DNA from: Nocardioides sp. REDSEA-S33_B3
GTDB lineage: Bacteria; Actinomycetota; Actinomycetes; Propionibacteriales; Nocardioidaceae
DNA length: 64,000 nucleotides
Assembly: GCA_001627335.1 (NCBI GenBank)
Contig: LUPK01000032.1
Span: forward strand, 179,850-243,849
Direction: 5' to 3'
The notes beneath the pieces are model-generated. The model saw only the letters and a program-made list of their open reading frames with translations, was not told the DNA's origin and did no database searches. How positions within the stretch are numbered: position 1 is the stretch's first letter; each line of letters starts with the position of its first letter. Positions 1 through 8,884 of this stretch are shown here, in pieces. The position numbers and the translations under genes are program-made.

Positions 1-1
1 T

Positions 2-586
2 CGCTTCAGCGAGAACCAGGAACTGCTCCACCTGGGAGGCATCGGCACCGAGGCGATCCCGTGCGAGGGCACGGCCGGCGAGAAGGTCACCAAGGCCATC
101 GAGGGGTCTCGTACGATTCCGCTGAACATCCCCGGCCTGGGTGGCCTGGCGACGCTCAACGGCATCGAGTACTCCTACAAGGCCAAGCAGATGTCTCGGG
201 GACGCGCACGTTCGGTGGCGACGTCCACCCTCGGTTCCCTTGAGATCCCGGCTCTTGACTTGGTGATTGAGGGCGTTCAGTCCAAGCTCAAGTTGCGCAG
301 TACCGGCAAGCAGGGCGTGGCCGTTCGCGGCGCCAAGAAGCCCAAGTTCAAGCTGGCCCGAGTCCTGTACAAGGGCGAGGAGCTCCTCCCGCCCGGTGGC
401 CTGCGGATTGGCGAGACCGTGGAGTTCGTGGTTGAGCAACTCAACAACACCAACGGTTTCATCACGTTCGGCCCCCGCGCGACCAGCAACCACTACGGCG
501 GCAAGCTGGCGGCGACCCGCCTGACGATCGGCGACATCTTCACTCTCGACCTCGGCTGGCTCGAGTCGCAGATCTACCCCAAGTGA
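2..586 (+). CDS. Unrecognised protein, C-terminal part (5' end outside window)
   Basis: The reading frame is open from base 2 to the TGA at 584-586, giving at least 194 residues, and has no start codon in the window that looks preferable to reading through from the left. I do not recognise the family. The protein has no obvious membrane segment in the visible part; it contains a Gly/Leu-rich stretch (about residues 38-50), alternating hydrophobic segments that suggest beta structure, and a basic segment around residues 85-120. Codon use is less strongly GC3 than in neighbouring genes (codons such as CTT, TTG, ATT, GTT, TCT appear close together), which could mean relaxed selection or acquisition. 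It faces the LCP gene and is separated from it by a hairpin. Confidence 0.6.
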   Translation, partial: RFSENQELLHLGGIGTEAIPCEGTAGEKVTKAIEGSRTIPLNIPGLGGLATLNGIEYSYKAKQMSRGRARSVATSTLGSLEIPALDLVIEGVQSKLKLRSTGKQGVAVRGAKKPKFKLARVLYKGEELLPPGGLRIGETVEFVVEQLNNTNGFITFGPRATSNHYGGKLAATRLTIGDIFTLDLGWLESQIYPK

Positions 587-654
587 CGCATGCTCGCTGA
601 GGCGCTCCACGGCCTCGGCGACCTGACCGGCACCGCCGGTCCCCCCCACCTCCC

Positions 655-691
655 GAACCGGGGCGGTCCTCCCAGAGGATCGCCCCGGTTC
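655..691. terminator. Bidirectional hairpin between convergent genes
   Basis: A 16-bp stem (655-670 with 676-691, one G-T wobble) closes a 5-base loop CCCAG. It lies in the 165-bp gap between two stop codons, so it can end transcription from both sides. No U-tract follows, as is common in high-GC actinobacteria. Confidence 0.7.
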
Positions 692-751
692 TGCGTCCCG
701 GGTCTCGAGGCTCCTCGCTGGCGCTCGTCGCACCTCGACCAGCGGGAGTGG

Positions 752-1675
752 CTAGCAGCCCGGCGGAAGGGTGGCGTCGTTGCGGGCGGCGTTGCCGTAG
801 CGGCGGGCAGCAGCGACGTTGGGCACCACGATGCTCGCGCCGCCGACGTTGCCGATCCGGCCGGGCACCACGCAGGTGGAGATGCGGCCCGGGTCCACCC
901 GGGCGACGAGCTGGCCGAGGCGGAACAGCGTGGCCGGCCCCTCCCCCGTCGACATGTGCTGCAGCACGCTCAGCACCCCGCGCTCGACGAAGCCGGGGCG
1001 GGCGGACTGGGACCGCACCCGCGCGTGGATGCCGCGCAGCACCCGCTGCTGGTTGGCGGTCCGGGCGAAGTCACCGCCGGCCAGCGTCTTGCGGATCCTG
1101 GCGAAGGCCATCGCGTTGTAGCCGTTGAGCCGGATGCGCCCGGCTGCGAAGCCCCGGGGCTTGAGGTTCTCGTCGGAGAAGCGCCGCGGGTTGCTCACGG
1201 TGATGCCGCCGATGTCGTCGACCATGTCCTCGAAGAACGGGAAGCGGGTCACGAACACGTAGTCGGGCTGGATCCCCACCAGGTTGCCGACGGTGCGTCC
1301 CAACAGCTGCGGGCCGCCGTAGACCATCGCCGCGTTGACCCGGCCGCGGCCGAACCCGGGGATCGGCACGTAGGAGTCGCGCGGGATGCCGATCGCGGCC
1401 GCCGCACCGGTGCGCGGGTCGATGCCCACCAGCTGCAGCGCGTCACCGCGGGTCCGGGTCATCGACTGCCCCGGGCGGGCGTCCGACCCGACCGCCAGGA
1501 TCCACACGGTCCCGCGCCCGACGTCGAGCCCCGTCGCATGCCGCATGCCGACCAGCACCGACTCCTCCGGCGCCACCTGCGAGTCCGGGACGACCGCGCC
1601 CGTGGTCGCGAGGACCGCCGTCAGGGCAGCCGCCCTCGCCGTACGCCGCCAGCCGCTGCGCGCCCGCGTGCTCAT
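752..1675 (-). CDS. LytR-CpsA-Psr (LCP) family protein
   Basis: The 307-residue product begins with a basic stretch and a single hydrophobic segment (about 12-30), placing the rest outside the membrane. The LCP core is visible: GSDARPG (63-69), the Arg/Asp pair in TRTRGDAL (73-80), IPRDSYV (97-103) and GRVNAA (111-116), the residues that in this family bind the polyprenyl pyrophosphate and its phosphates. LCP enzymes move glycopolymers from lipid carriers to peptidoglycan. The core is at the short end for the family and carries no extra C-terminal domain. The ATG start overlaps the stop of the upstream lipoprotein gene by four bases (ATGA), so the two are translationally coupled and probably work together at the cell envelope. 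Confidence 0.85.
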   Translation of the reverse strand: MSTRARSGWRRTARAAALTAVLATTGAVVPDSQVAPEESVLVGMRHATGLDVGRGTVWILAVGSDARPGQSMTRTRGDALQLVGIDPRTGAAAAIGIPRDSYVPIPGFGRGRVNAAMVYGGPQLLGRTVGNLVGIQPDYVFVTRFPFFEDMVDDIGGITVSNPRRFSDENLKPRGFAAGRIRLNGYNAMAFARIRKTLAGGDFARTANQQRVLRGIHARVRSQSARPGFVERGVLSVLQHMSTGEGPATLFRLGQLVARVDPGRISTCVVPGRIGNVGGASIVVPNVAAARRYGNAARNDATLPPGC

Positions 1676-2424
1676 CGGCCGCCCCTCTCCCGCTTCGCCT
1701 CCTGCTTGGTCTGCCCCTTCGTCTGCCCCTTCGCCTGGCCCTTCGTCTGGCCCTTCGTCTGGCCCTTCGTCTGGCCCTTCGTCTGCCAGGGCCCCTGGGT
1801 CACGTCGAAGCCGAACACCTTCCACCCGCGGTCGAAGGTCAGCAGCAGCCGGCCCTGCACACGGATGCGCTTCTCCACCTCGCCGGTGGTGCGGTAGTCC
1901 ATCCGGGTCCGCGCCGTCACCGCCCGCGCCCTGCCACCGGTGGCGAGCACGTCCACGGCGACGCGGCGCCGCAACGGCACCAGGTCGTCGATCCGGTCCC
2001 CCAACCGGGCACTGGTCATCAGGTCGCGCTGCTGCCAGGCCTGGGCCGAGGCGGCGCGGGTGAACCCGGGGAACGAGCCCTGGTAGCGCCGGCGCGGGTA
2101 GTCGGCCTCGACGAAGGCGGCGTCCCACCACCCGTCGACGACGCCCGCGACCCGCGCGGCGACCTGCCGGTGCTGCTTCGGGGAGAGCCGCCCGACCCGG
2201 GCACCCCGGACCACCGTCGTACGCACCTGGCCGGTCCGCTCACCGCCGTCGGAGCCGGCGCGCTGGCCCCGCGGCCCCGACGAGCCCTCACCGTCCTCGC
2301 CCGCGGTGCAGGCACCCAGCGGGACGACCAGCACCAGGGCGCCCGCGGCCAGGCCGGCGCGGCGCAGCGGTGAGTGACCGGAGGGGTGGCGGCGACGTCG
2401 CCGGCGCCTGGCGGGGTGGGGCAC
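1672..2424 (-). CDS. Lipoprotein with Lys/Gln repeat tail
   Basis: The 250-residue product has an Arg-rich n-region, a hydrophobic h-region (about 22-36) and a lipobox LGAC with Cys39, so it should be lipidated and exported. I do not recognise the central domain (about 65-205). The C-terminus carries seven four-residue units of the type TKGQ followed by a basic end, giving a flexible, strongly positive tail. The GTG start is preceded by GAGGAG. The gene is first in a two-gene unit with the LCP gene and diverges from kgd. A role in envelope assembly beside the LCP enzyme is inferred from context only. The charged tail could bind anionic wall polymer. Confidence 0.75.
   Translation of the reverse strand: MPHPARRRRRRRHPSGHSPLRRAGLAAGALVLVVPLGACTAGEDGEGSSGPRGQRAGSDGGERTGQVRTTVVRGARVGRLSPKQHRQVAARVAGVVDGWWDAAFVEADYPRRRYQGSFPGFTRAASAQAWQQRDLMTSARLGDRIDDLVPLRRRVAVDVLATGGRARAVTARTRMDYRTTGEVEKRIRVQGRLLLTFDRGWKVFGFDVTQGPWQTKGQTKGQTKGQTKGQAKGQTKGQTKQEAKRERGGR
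1706..1789 (-). repeat. 12-bp coding tandem repeat (TKGQ units)
   Basis: Seven consecutive 12-bp units with few substitutions encode the TKGQ tail of the lipoprotein. The in-frame period keeps the gene open and makes copy number likely to vary by slippage. Confidence 0.85.
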
Positions 2425-2607
2425 GCAAGCTCCTCGGAAAGTGCTCGGGGGAAGGGTCGGGGCCGCATCGGGACCCGGGAGGGTGTGGCGTCCACGACAC
2501 CCTGCCCGAATACCGTCCCTGTCCTGGGTATTTGTACCGGCGGGGGTCTAGCCTGGGTGATCGCAATCCCACCCTCGCGCGCTCATCTGAAAGAGGCGAA
2601 TCAAGCC

Positions 2608-5600
2608 GTGCCGCAGTCCCCTGGCAGCTCCTCCTCCACCGGCTCCCCCGAGGTCGCGAACGACTTCGGTGCCAACGAGTGGCTCGTGGAGGAGATGTTC
2701 GACCAGTTCCAGAAGGACCCGAGCAGCGTCGACCCCGCCTGGGCGGCGTTCTTCAAGGCCCAGGGCAACGGCCAGGGCAACGGCTCGACCAGCGGCTCGA
2801 CCAGCGGCTCCGCCTCGAACGGCTCCTCCCCGAAGGCGGCCCCGGCGCCCTCGAAGCCGGCCGCCGCGCCCGCCCAGAAGAGCGAGAAGCCTGCGGCGAG
2901 GACCGAGACCAAGCCCGAGTCGAAGCCCGAGTCGAAGAGCCCGGAGCCCGCCAAGGCTCCCGCACCGGTCGCCAAGCCTCGCCCGGAGAGCAAGGCCGCC
3001 GAGGTCAGCAAGGGCACCTCCTCGCCCATGCCCAAGGAGACCAAGCCGGCCGCGAAGGCCGAGGCCAGCGACGAGCCGACGTACACCGTCCTGCGCGGCG
3101 CCCCGGCCCGTACGGCGCAGAACATGGACGTGTCCCTGACCGTCCCGACCGCCACGTCGATCCGCTCGGTGCCGGTCAAGCTGCTGTGGGACAACCGCAC
3201 CGTCATCAACAACCACCTCGCGCGTGCGCGCGGCGGCAAGGTCTCCTTCACCCACCTGATCGGCTACGCGCTGGTCAAGGCGCTGAAGTCGATGCCGGAG
3301 ATGAACAACGCCTACGCCGAGGTCGACGGCAAGCCCAACCTGGTCACGCCGGCGCACATCAACCTCGGTCTGGCCATCGACATCAAGAAGGGCGAGACGC
3401 GCCAGCTGCTCGTCCCCAGCATCAAGGCCTGCGAGACGATGGACTTCGCCGGCTTCTGGACCGCCTACGAGGACGTCGTCACCAAGGCCCGCGACGGCAA
3501 GCTGACCGTCGCGGACTTCCAGGGCACCACGATCTCGCTGACCAACGTCGGCGGCCTCGGCACCAACCACTCGGTGCCGCGCCTGATGACCGGTCAGAGC
3601 GCCATCATCGGCGTCGGCGCGATGGAGTACCCGCCCGAGTGGCAGGGCGCCTCGGAGGAGGCCATCGCCCGCAACGCCATCTCGAAGGTCATGACCCTGA
3701 CCTCGACCTACGACCACCGCGTCATCCAGGGCGCGCAGTCCGGTGAGTTCCTCAAGCGCGTCCACCAGCTGCTGCTGGGCCAGGACGGCTTCTACGACGA
3801 GATCTTCCGCTCGCTGCGCATCCCCTACCAGCCGATCCGCTGGGGCGCGGACATCGCGACGTCCCACGACGACGAGATCTCCAAGCAGGCCCGGATCCTC
3901 GAGCTGATCCACGCCTACCGCGTGCGCGGCCACCTGATGGCCGACACCGACCCCCTGGAGTACCGCCAGCGCACCCACCCCGACCTCGAGATCGAGAACC
4001 ACGGGCTGACCCTGTGGGACCTCGACCGCGAGTTCGCCACCGGCTCCTTCGGCGGCGAGGGCCGTCGCTTCATGAAGCTGCGCTCGATCCTGGGGATCCT
4101 GCGCGACTCCTACTGCCGCACGACCGGCATCGAGTACATGCACATCATGGACCCCGAGCAGCGCCGGTGGCTCCAGGAACGCATCGAGCAGCCGCACGTG
4201 AAGCCGCCCCGCGAGGAGCAGCTGCGCATCCTGCTCAAGCTCAACCAGGCCGAGGCCTTCGAGACCTTCCTGCAGACGAAGTTCGTCGGCCAGAAGCGCT
4301 TCTCGCTCGAGGGTGGCGAGACCACCGTCCCGGTGATCGACGAGATCTGCGAGGCCGCCGCGGAGGCGGGCCTCGACGAGGTCACCATCGGCATGGCCCA
4401 CCGCGGCCGCCTCAACGTGCTGGCCAACATCGTCGGCAAGAACTACTCCCAGATCTTCCGGGAGTTCGAGGGCAACATCGACCCGCGCACCGTCCAGGGC
4501 TCCGGCGACGTGAAGTACCACCTCGGCGCCGAGGGCGAGTTCACCGCCGAGACCGGCTCGACGGTGAAGGTCTCGGTCGCGGCCAACCCCTCCCACCTCG
4601 AGGCCGTCGACCCGGTCCTCGAGGGCATCGCCCGCGCCAAGCAGGACGTGCTGGACCGCGGGCTGGAGTACCCCGTCCTGCCGATGCTGGTCCACGGCGA
4701 CGCAGCCTTCGCCGGCCAGGGCGTCGTCGCGGAGACGCTCAACCTCTCCCAGCTGCGCGGCTACCGCACCGGCGGCACCGTCCACGTGATCGTCAACAAC
4801 CAGGTCGGCTTCACCACCTCGCCGGGCTCCTCGCGCTCCTCGCTGTACTGCACCGACGTGGCCCGGATGGTCCAGGCGCCGATCTTCCACGTCAACGGCG
4901 ACGACCCCGAGGCCTGCATCCGCGTCGCGCGGCTGGCCTTCGAGTACCGCCAGGCCTTCCACAAGGACGTCGTCATCGACCTGGTGTGCTACCGCCGCCG
5001 CGGTCACAACGAGGGCGACGACCCGTCGTACACCCAGCCGCTGATGTACGACCTGATCGAGCAGAAGCGCTCGGTGCGCAAGCTCTACACCGAGTCCCTC
5101 ATCGGTCGTGGCGACATCACGATCGAGGAGGCCGAGCAGGTCCTCAAGGACTACCAGCAGCAGCTGGAGCGGGTCTTCACCGAGGTGCGCGAGGCCACCA
5201 GCCAGCCCTCGGGCTGGACCACGGTCCCCGACTACCCCGACAAGCCCGCCGGCGAGACCCGCACCTCGGTCGACCTCGACGTCCTCAAGCGGATCTCCGA
5301 CGCCTACGTCACCCCGCCCGAGGGCTTCACCGTCCACCCGAAGGTGATGCCGCAGCTGCAGCGTCGCGCCACGTCGATCACCGAGGGCCCCATCGACTGG
5401 GGCACCGGCGAGATCCTCGCCTTCGGCTCGCTGCTGATGGAGGGCCGTCCGGTCCGCTTGGCCGGCCAGGACTCCCGTCGCGGCACCTTCGTGTCCCGCT
5501 TCGCCACCATCATCGACCGCAGGAACGCCGACGAGTGGACCCCGCTGTCCTCGCTCACCGAGGACCAGGCCAAGTTCTACGTCTACGACTCGCTGCTCTC

Positions 5601-6411
5601 GGAGTACGCCGCGCTGGGCTTCGAGTACGGCTACTCCGTGGCCCGTCCCGAGGCGCTGGTGCTGTGGGAGGCGCAGTTCGGTGACTTCGTCAACGGCGCG
5701 CAGACGGTGATCGACGAGTTCATCACCAGCGGCAAGACCAAGTGGCGCCAGGACTCCGGCGTCGTGCTGCTGCTGCCGCACGGCTACGAGGGCCAGGGCC
5801 CCGACCACTCCTCCGCGCGCATCGAGCGGTTCCTGCAGATGGCCGCCGACGAGGCGTTCGTGGTCGCCCAGCCGTCCACGCCGGCCTCCTACTTCCACCT
5901 GCTGCGACACCACTCGCTCGGCGAGGAGCACCGCCCGCTGATCGTCTTCACGCCGAAGTCGATGCTCAAGCGCAAGGAGGCCGCCTCGACGCCCGAGGAG
6001 TTCACCTCGGGCTCGTTCCGCCCCTTCATCGGCGATGCCGACGCGGACCCGCAGAAGGTCGACACCCTGCTGCTGTGCAGCGGTCGTGTCACCTGGGACC
6101 TCATGGTGGACCGGGCCAAGCGGGAGAACCCCGAGCGCTTCGCCATCGCGCGCATCGAGCAGCTCTACCCGCGTCCGCTCGACGACATCAAGGCCGAGAT
6201 CGCCCGCTACCCCCACCTCAAGGAGGTCCGGTGGGTGCAGGACGAGCCGCGCAACAACGGCCCCTGGCCGCACTACGCGCTCAACGCCTGGTCCGAGGTC
6301 GACGCCACCGTCGTGCCGGTCACCCGGCCCGAGTCGTCCTCGCCGTCGGTCGGCACCGTCAAGCGTCACCAGGCCGAGCAGAAGGAGCTGCTCGACCAGG
6401 CGTTCGCCTGA
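2608..6411 (+). CDS. kgd: Multifunctional 2-oxoglutarate decarboxylase/dehydrogenase E1-E2 (Kgd/SucA type)
   Basis: The 1267-residue product has the actinobacterial Kgd layout: an N-terminal E1o-like helix region (about 10-50), a Pro/Ala/Lys/Ser-rich linker (about 55-150), an E2-type succinyltransferase domain with the DHR motif near residue 369, and then the thiamine-diphosphate E1 domain with [10 protein letters not shown] (from about 596) and GDAAFAGQG (from 697). It decarboxylates 2-oxoglutarate in the TCA cycle and can pass the succinyl group to CoA. GTG at 2608 is chosen because MPQSP... starts the conserved N-terminus and AAAGAGG lies upstream; the frame is open further upstream but that part resembles nothing. 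In this phylum activity is controlled by an FHA protein (GarA/OdhI); the FHA protein in this window is a different one. Confidence 0.95.
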   Translation: MPQSPGSSSSTGSPEVANDFGANEWLVEEMFDQFQKDPSSVDPAWAAFFKAQGNGQGNGSTSGSTSGSASNGSSPKAAPAPSKPAAAPAQKSEKPAARTETKPESKPESKSPEPAKAPAPVAKPRPESKAAEVSKGTSSPMPKETKPAAKAEASDEPTYTVLRGAPARTAQNMDVSLTVPTATSIRSVPVKLLWDNRTVINNHLARARGGKVSFTHLIGYALVKALKSMPEMNNAYAEVDGKPNLVTPAHINLGLAIDIKKGETRQLLVPSIKACETMDFAGFWTAYEDVVTKARDGKLTVADFQGTTISLTNVGGLGTNHSVPRLMTGQSAIIGVGAMEYPPEWQGASEEAIARNAISKVMTLTSTYDHRVIQGAQSGEFLKRVHQLLLGQDGFYDEIFRSLRIPYQPIRWGADIATSHDDEISKQARILELIHAYRVRGHLMADTDPLEYRQRTHPDLEIENHGLTLWDLDREFATGSFGGEGRRFMKLRSILGILRDSYCRTTGIEYMHIMDPEQRRWLQERIEQPHVKPPREEQLRILLKLNQAEAFETFLQTKFVGQKRFSLEGGETTVPVIDEICEAAAEAGLDEVTIGMAHRGRLNVLANIVGKNYSQIFREFEGNIDPRTVQGSGDVKYHLGAEGEFTAETGSTVKVSVAANPSHLEAVDPVLEGIARAKQDVLDRGLEYPVLPMLVHGDAAFAGQGVVAETLNLSQLRGYRTGGTVHVIVNNQVGFTTSPGSSRSSLYCTDVARMVQAPIFHVNGDDPEACIRVARLAFEYRQAFHKDVVIDLVCYRRRGHNEGDDPSYTQPLMYDLIEQKRSVRKLYTESLIGRGDITIEEAEQVLKDYQQQLERVFTEVREATSQPSGWTTVPDYPDKPAGETRTSVDLDVLKRISDAYVTPPEGFTVHPKVMPQLQRRATSITEGPIDWGTGEILAFGSLLMEGRPVRLAGQDSRRGTFVSRFATIIDRRNADEWTPLSSLTEDQAKFYVYDSLLSEYAALGFEYGYSVARPEALVLWEAQFGDFVNGAQTVIDEFITSGKTKWRQDSGVVLLLPHGYEGQGPDHSSARIERFLQMAADEAFVVAQPSTPASYFHLLRHHSLGEEHRPLIVFTPKSMLKRKEAASTPEEFTSGSFRPFIGDADADPQKVDTLLLCSGRVTWDLMVDRAKRENPERFAIARIEQLYPRPLDDIKAEIARYPHLKEVRWVQDEPRNNGPWPHYALNAWSEVDATVVPVTRPESSSPSVGTVKRHQAEQKELLDQAFA

Positions 6412-6422
6412 CGGGGACGCTG

Positions 6423-6599
6423 ATGTACTTCACCGACCGCGGCATCGAGGAGCTGGTCTCGCGCCGGGGTGACGAGGAGGTCACCCTGGGCTGGCTCGCC
6501 GAGCAGCTCCAGGCGTTCACCGACGTCCACCCCGAGCACGAGTCGGCCGTGGAGCGCCTCGCGACGTGGCTGGCGAGGCTCGACGACCCGGAGGACTGA
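6423..6599 (+). CDS. Small DUF6104 family protein
   Basis: A 58-residue acidic protein that starts MYFTDRGIEELVSRRGDEE and contains WLAEQLQAF and ERLATWLARLDD. This matches the short actinobacterial DUF6104 family, which usually sits directly after kgd. It starts 11 bases after the kgd stop and should be on the same transcript. No membrane segment or known catalytic motif is present. Its function is unknown; the conserved position suggests a link with 2-oxoglutarate metabolism. A strong hairpin follows. Confidence 0.85.
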   Translation: MYFTDRGIEELVSRRGDEEVTLGWLAEQLQAFTDVHPEHESAVERLATWLARLDDPED

Positions 6600-6617
6600 G
6601 TCCACACCGTCGTACGA

Positions 6618-6663
6618 CGAGAGGGCCCGTGACGAGAACCTGTTCTCGTCACGGGCCCTCTCG
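6618..6663 (+). terminator. Strong hairpin terminator after kgd
   Basis: A perfect 21-bp stem (6618-6638 with 6643-6663) closes a four-base loop CCTG, right after the DUF6104 gene. It should end the kgd transcript before the next gene at 6680. Confidence 0.85.
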
Positions 6664-6679
6664 CTCTAGGGTGCTGGGC

Positions 6680-7327
6680 ATGACCTCGCTCGACCAGTCC
6701 CCCGACGTCGGCAGCCCCGACGCCGACACCCCGACGTACCCGCCCGCGCCGTGGACGATGGACGGCCAGCTGTGGTTGTCGCTGTTTCGGGTCGGGCACG
6801 ACGTGGACGCCCTGCGCCCGCGCGGTGTGTACGGCGTCGCGCTGGTGTCCTACGAGGAGCCCAGCCCCCTCACCTACTCCGAGCTGCTGGTGGCGCGGGT
6901 CGTGAAGGCCCCCGTCAGGGCGGTGTCGATCACCGACATCTGGGTCGACTCCCCCGCCTCGGTGGCCGGCGGTCGGGGGCTGTGGGCGATTCCGAAGGAG
7001 CTCGCCGACTTCCGCCGCACCAGCGAGCGCGGGACCGTGCGCGAGCGCACGTCGTGGTCGGTGGACGTGGAGGGACGACCCGTGGTCCGGGCCCGCTTCA
7101 CCGACGCCTCGCACGCCGTGCCCCGGGTGCGCTTCAAGGGCGCCACCTGGCAGCCGCCCATCGACGACCACGTCGACCCCGTCACAGCCACGCTCACCGG
7201 GTCCGCGAAGGCCGCACCGTGCCGCTCGGCCTGGGAGATCGCCCCGGACGGGCCGCTGGGCTGGCTGGCCGGAGCCCGCCGGTTGGCGTCGTTCCGCCAG
7301 ACCGGCTTCCGGATGACCTTCGGCTAG
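6680..7327 (+). CDS. Acetoacetate decarboxylase family protein
   Basis: A 215-residue soluble protein. The segment GLWAIPKELADF carries the lysine that corresponds in position to the Schiff-base lysine of acetoacetate decarboxylases, and the overall size fits the ADC-like fold. Family members decarboxylate acetoacetate or act as aldolase-dehydratases, so the substrate here cannot be named. The ATG is used because upstream in-frame sequence crosses the terminator hairpin. The last four bases overlap the stop of the convergent 80-residue gene. It has its own transcription unit. Confidence 0.75.
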   Translation: MTSLDQSPDVGSPDADTPTYPPAPWTMDGQLWLSLFRVGHDVDALRPRGVYGVALVSYEEPSPLTYSELLVARVVKAPVRAVSITDIWVDSPASVAGGRGLWAIPKELADFRRTSERGTVRERTSWSVDVEGRPVVRARFTDASHAVPRVRFKGATWQPPIDDHVDPVTATLTGSAKAAPCRSAWEIAPDGPLGWLAGARRLASFRQTGFRMTFG

Positions 7328-7566
7328 TCCAGCTCCTCGGGCGCCGGCGGCTCCTGCTGCTCGGCGGCCCGCTTCGCGGCGTCGCGGATCTCGAACACCT
7401 CGGTGGCCAGGCCGCCGATCGCGCCGGCGACGTCCTTGACCGCGGAGGTGAGGATGCCGGCGACCTCACCGACGGTGTGGGCGGTCGCCTCGACGGTGCT
7501 CTGCACCGCGTCCTTGCCGATCTCCGCCTTGCTGATCCGGTCCTTGCCGGTGGGGCCGCTGGTCAT
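7324..7566 (-). CDS. Unrecognised small helical protein
   Basis: An 80-residue Ala/Val-rich protein with no signal peptide. Residues 20-60 can form a long amphipathic or weakly hydrophobic helix (SAVKDVAGAIGGLATEVFEI), followed by a charged Glu/Pro-rich end. I do not recognise a family. It reads in the same direction as the desaturase gene upstream but is separated from it by a strong hairpin, so it probably has its own promoter. It overlaps the convergent ADC-like gene by four bases at the stop codons. Confidence 0.6.
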   Translation of the reverse strand: MTSGPTGKDRISKAEIGKDAVQSTVEATAHTVGEVAGILTSAVKDVAGAIGGLATEVFEIRDAAKRAAEQQEPPAPEELD

Positions 7567-7575
7567 GGGGACAGT

Positions 7576-7602
7576 CTGGCCCGCCGCGGGGCGGCGGGCC
7601 AG
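7576..7602 (-). terminator. Hairpin after the desaturase gene
   Basis: A perfect 12-bp GC stem (7576-7587 with 7591-7602) closes a GGG loop, 34 bases past the desaturase stop in its reading direction. It should end the reductase-desaturase transcript. Confidence 0.75.
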
Positions 7603-7636
7603 GTGTCGTGCCTCACGGGCTGGATCCGGCGGCGGG

Positions 7637-8803
7637 TCAGGCGGCCGCCGCGGCCACGTCGGAGCCCGCGGCCGGGGTCGCCTTCGGCGTACGACGGCCG
7701 GGGAGCGCGAGGCGGCAGATCTTGGCGAACACGCTGCCGACCTGCTTGTGCAGCGGGCCGGTGTTGTAGGGCAGCCCGTAGCGCTGGCAGATCTCCTTGA
7801 CCTCCTCGGCGACCTCGGGGTAGCGGCGCGCCGGCAGGTCGGGGAAGAGGTGGTGCTCGATCTGGTGGGACAGGTTGCCGCTCATGACGTGGAAGAGCGG
7901 GCCGCCGGAGATGTTGGCCGAGCCGAGGACCTGGCGGTAGTACCAGTGCCCCCTGGTCTCCTGACCGTCCTCACCGTCGCGGCACTCCTCCTCGGTGAAC
8001 GTCTCGACCCCGGCCGGGAAGTGGCCGCAGAAGATGATGTTGAACGCCCACACGTTGCGCACCAGGTTGGCGACCGCGTTGCCCGCGAAGGTCAGCGGGA
8101 ACAGCGGGCCGGTCAGTGCCGGGAAGAGCAGGTAGTCCTTGAGCGCCTGGCGGCGGATCTTGCGCATCAGCCCGGGGTAGAGCGGCTTGTTGTCCTCGAG
8201 CTTGCGCTTGCCGGACACGATGTTCTCGACCTCGAGGTCGTGCAGGGCCACGCCCCACTCGAACAGCACCATCAGCAGGAACGCGTAGACCGGGTTGCCC
8301 AGGTAGTAGGGCCGCCACTTCTGGTCCTCGTCCATCCGCAGGATGCCGTAGCCGATGTCGCGGTCCTTGCCCAGGATGTTGGTGAAGGTGTGGTGGATGT
8401 AGTTGTGGGAGTACTTCCACTGCTCACCGGGGCACACGGTGTCCCAGTCGAACATCCGCGAGTTCAGGCCCGGGTCGCCCATCCAGTCGTACTGGCCGTG
8501 CATGACGTTGTGGCCGATCTCCATGTTGTCGAGGATCTTCGACAGCGAGAGCGCGGCGACGGCCAGCGGCCAGGCGGGGGGCAGGTAGAACATCGCGCGG
8601 CCGGCGACCTCGAGGCCGCGCTGGTACTTCACTACCTTGCGGATGTACTCCGCGTCGGCCTCGCCGAGGTCGGCCAGGACGCGCTGGCGGATCGCGTCCA
8701 TCTCCTCGCCGAACGCCTTGAGCTGCTCGGGCGTGAGCGGGACCTTGCTGGAGACGGGGCCGGTGGTGGGGCCGGTGGTGGGTGCTGCCTGGGTGGTGGT
8801 CAT
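7637..8803 (-). CDS. Membrane acyl-CoA (delta-9 type) fatty acid desaturase, DesA3-like
   Basis: The 388-residue protein shows the three histidine boxes of membrane di-iron desaturases: HNVMH (98-102), HNYIHH (133-138) and QIEHH (314-318). Hydrophobic blocks near 70-95, 170-190 and 225-260 make the membrane segments. The family inserts a double bond into saturated acyl chains using O2 and two electrons. The N-terminus has a low-complexity PTTGPTTG stretch. The reductase gene lies just upstream on the same strand (81-bp gap), which matches the M. tuberculosis DesA3/Rv3230c pair, so the two probably form one electron-transfer system controlling membrane fluidity. Regulation by the divergent TetR gene is likely. 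Confidence 0.9.
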   Translation of the reverse strand: MTTTQAAPTTGPTTGPVSSKVPLTPEQLKAFGEEMDAIRQRVLADLGEADAEYIRKVVKYQRGLEVAGRAMFYLPPAWPLAVAALSLSKILDNMEIGHNVMHGQYDWMGDPGLNSRMFDWDTVCPGEQWKYSHNYIHHTFTNILGKDRDIGYGILRMDEDQKWRPYYLGNPVYAFLLMVLFEWGVALHDLEVENIVSGKRKLEDNKPLYPGLMRKIRRQALKDYLLFPALTGPLFPLTFAGNAVANLVRNVWAFNIIFCGHFPAGVETFTEEECRDGEDGQETRGHWYYRQVLGSANISGGPLFHVMSGNLSHQIEHHLFPDLPARRYPEVAEEVKEICQRYGLPYNTGPLHKQVGSVFAKICRLALPGRRTPKATPAAGSDVAAAAA

Positions 8804-8835
8804 CAGGTGTTCCCTTCGATCGGAGGGGCGAGGGC

Positions 8836-8883
8836 GGAGCGTGCGGGAGTGACGGGTGGAGCGTGCGCGAGTGACGTCTCGGC
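8836..8883 (-). repeat. Intergenic direct repeat, 22-bp period, just after a stop codon
   Basis: Two 19-bp copies (8836-8854 and 8858-8876, one mismatch) lie in tandem. On the minus strand the block begins with GCCGAGACGTCAC only one base after the reductase stop codon. The same 13 bases and the same 22-bp spacing occur after the cobS stop at 57334, so this is a dispersed repeat. Confidence 0.7.
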
Positions 8884-8884
8884 G

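Noticed and set aside
1706..1789. Possible CRISPR or noncoding array
   Set aside because: 12-bp units without spacers, in frame with the lipoprotein; the same applies to 47701-47748.
2374..2607. Upstream extension of kgd to 2374
   Set aside because: The conserved Kgd N-terminus begins at GTG 2608 with a ribosome site before it; the extension overlaps the divergent lipoprotein start.
2548..6369. Long minus-strand ORF (1273 codons) opposite kgd
   Set aside because: Antisense shadow of a high-GC gene; low-complexity Val/Gly/Arg/Asp composition, and the plus strand encodes a clear Kgd.
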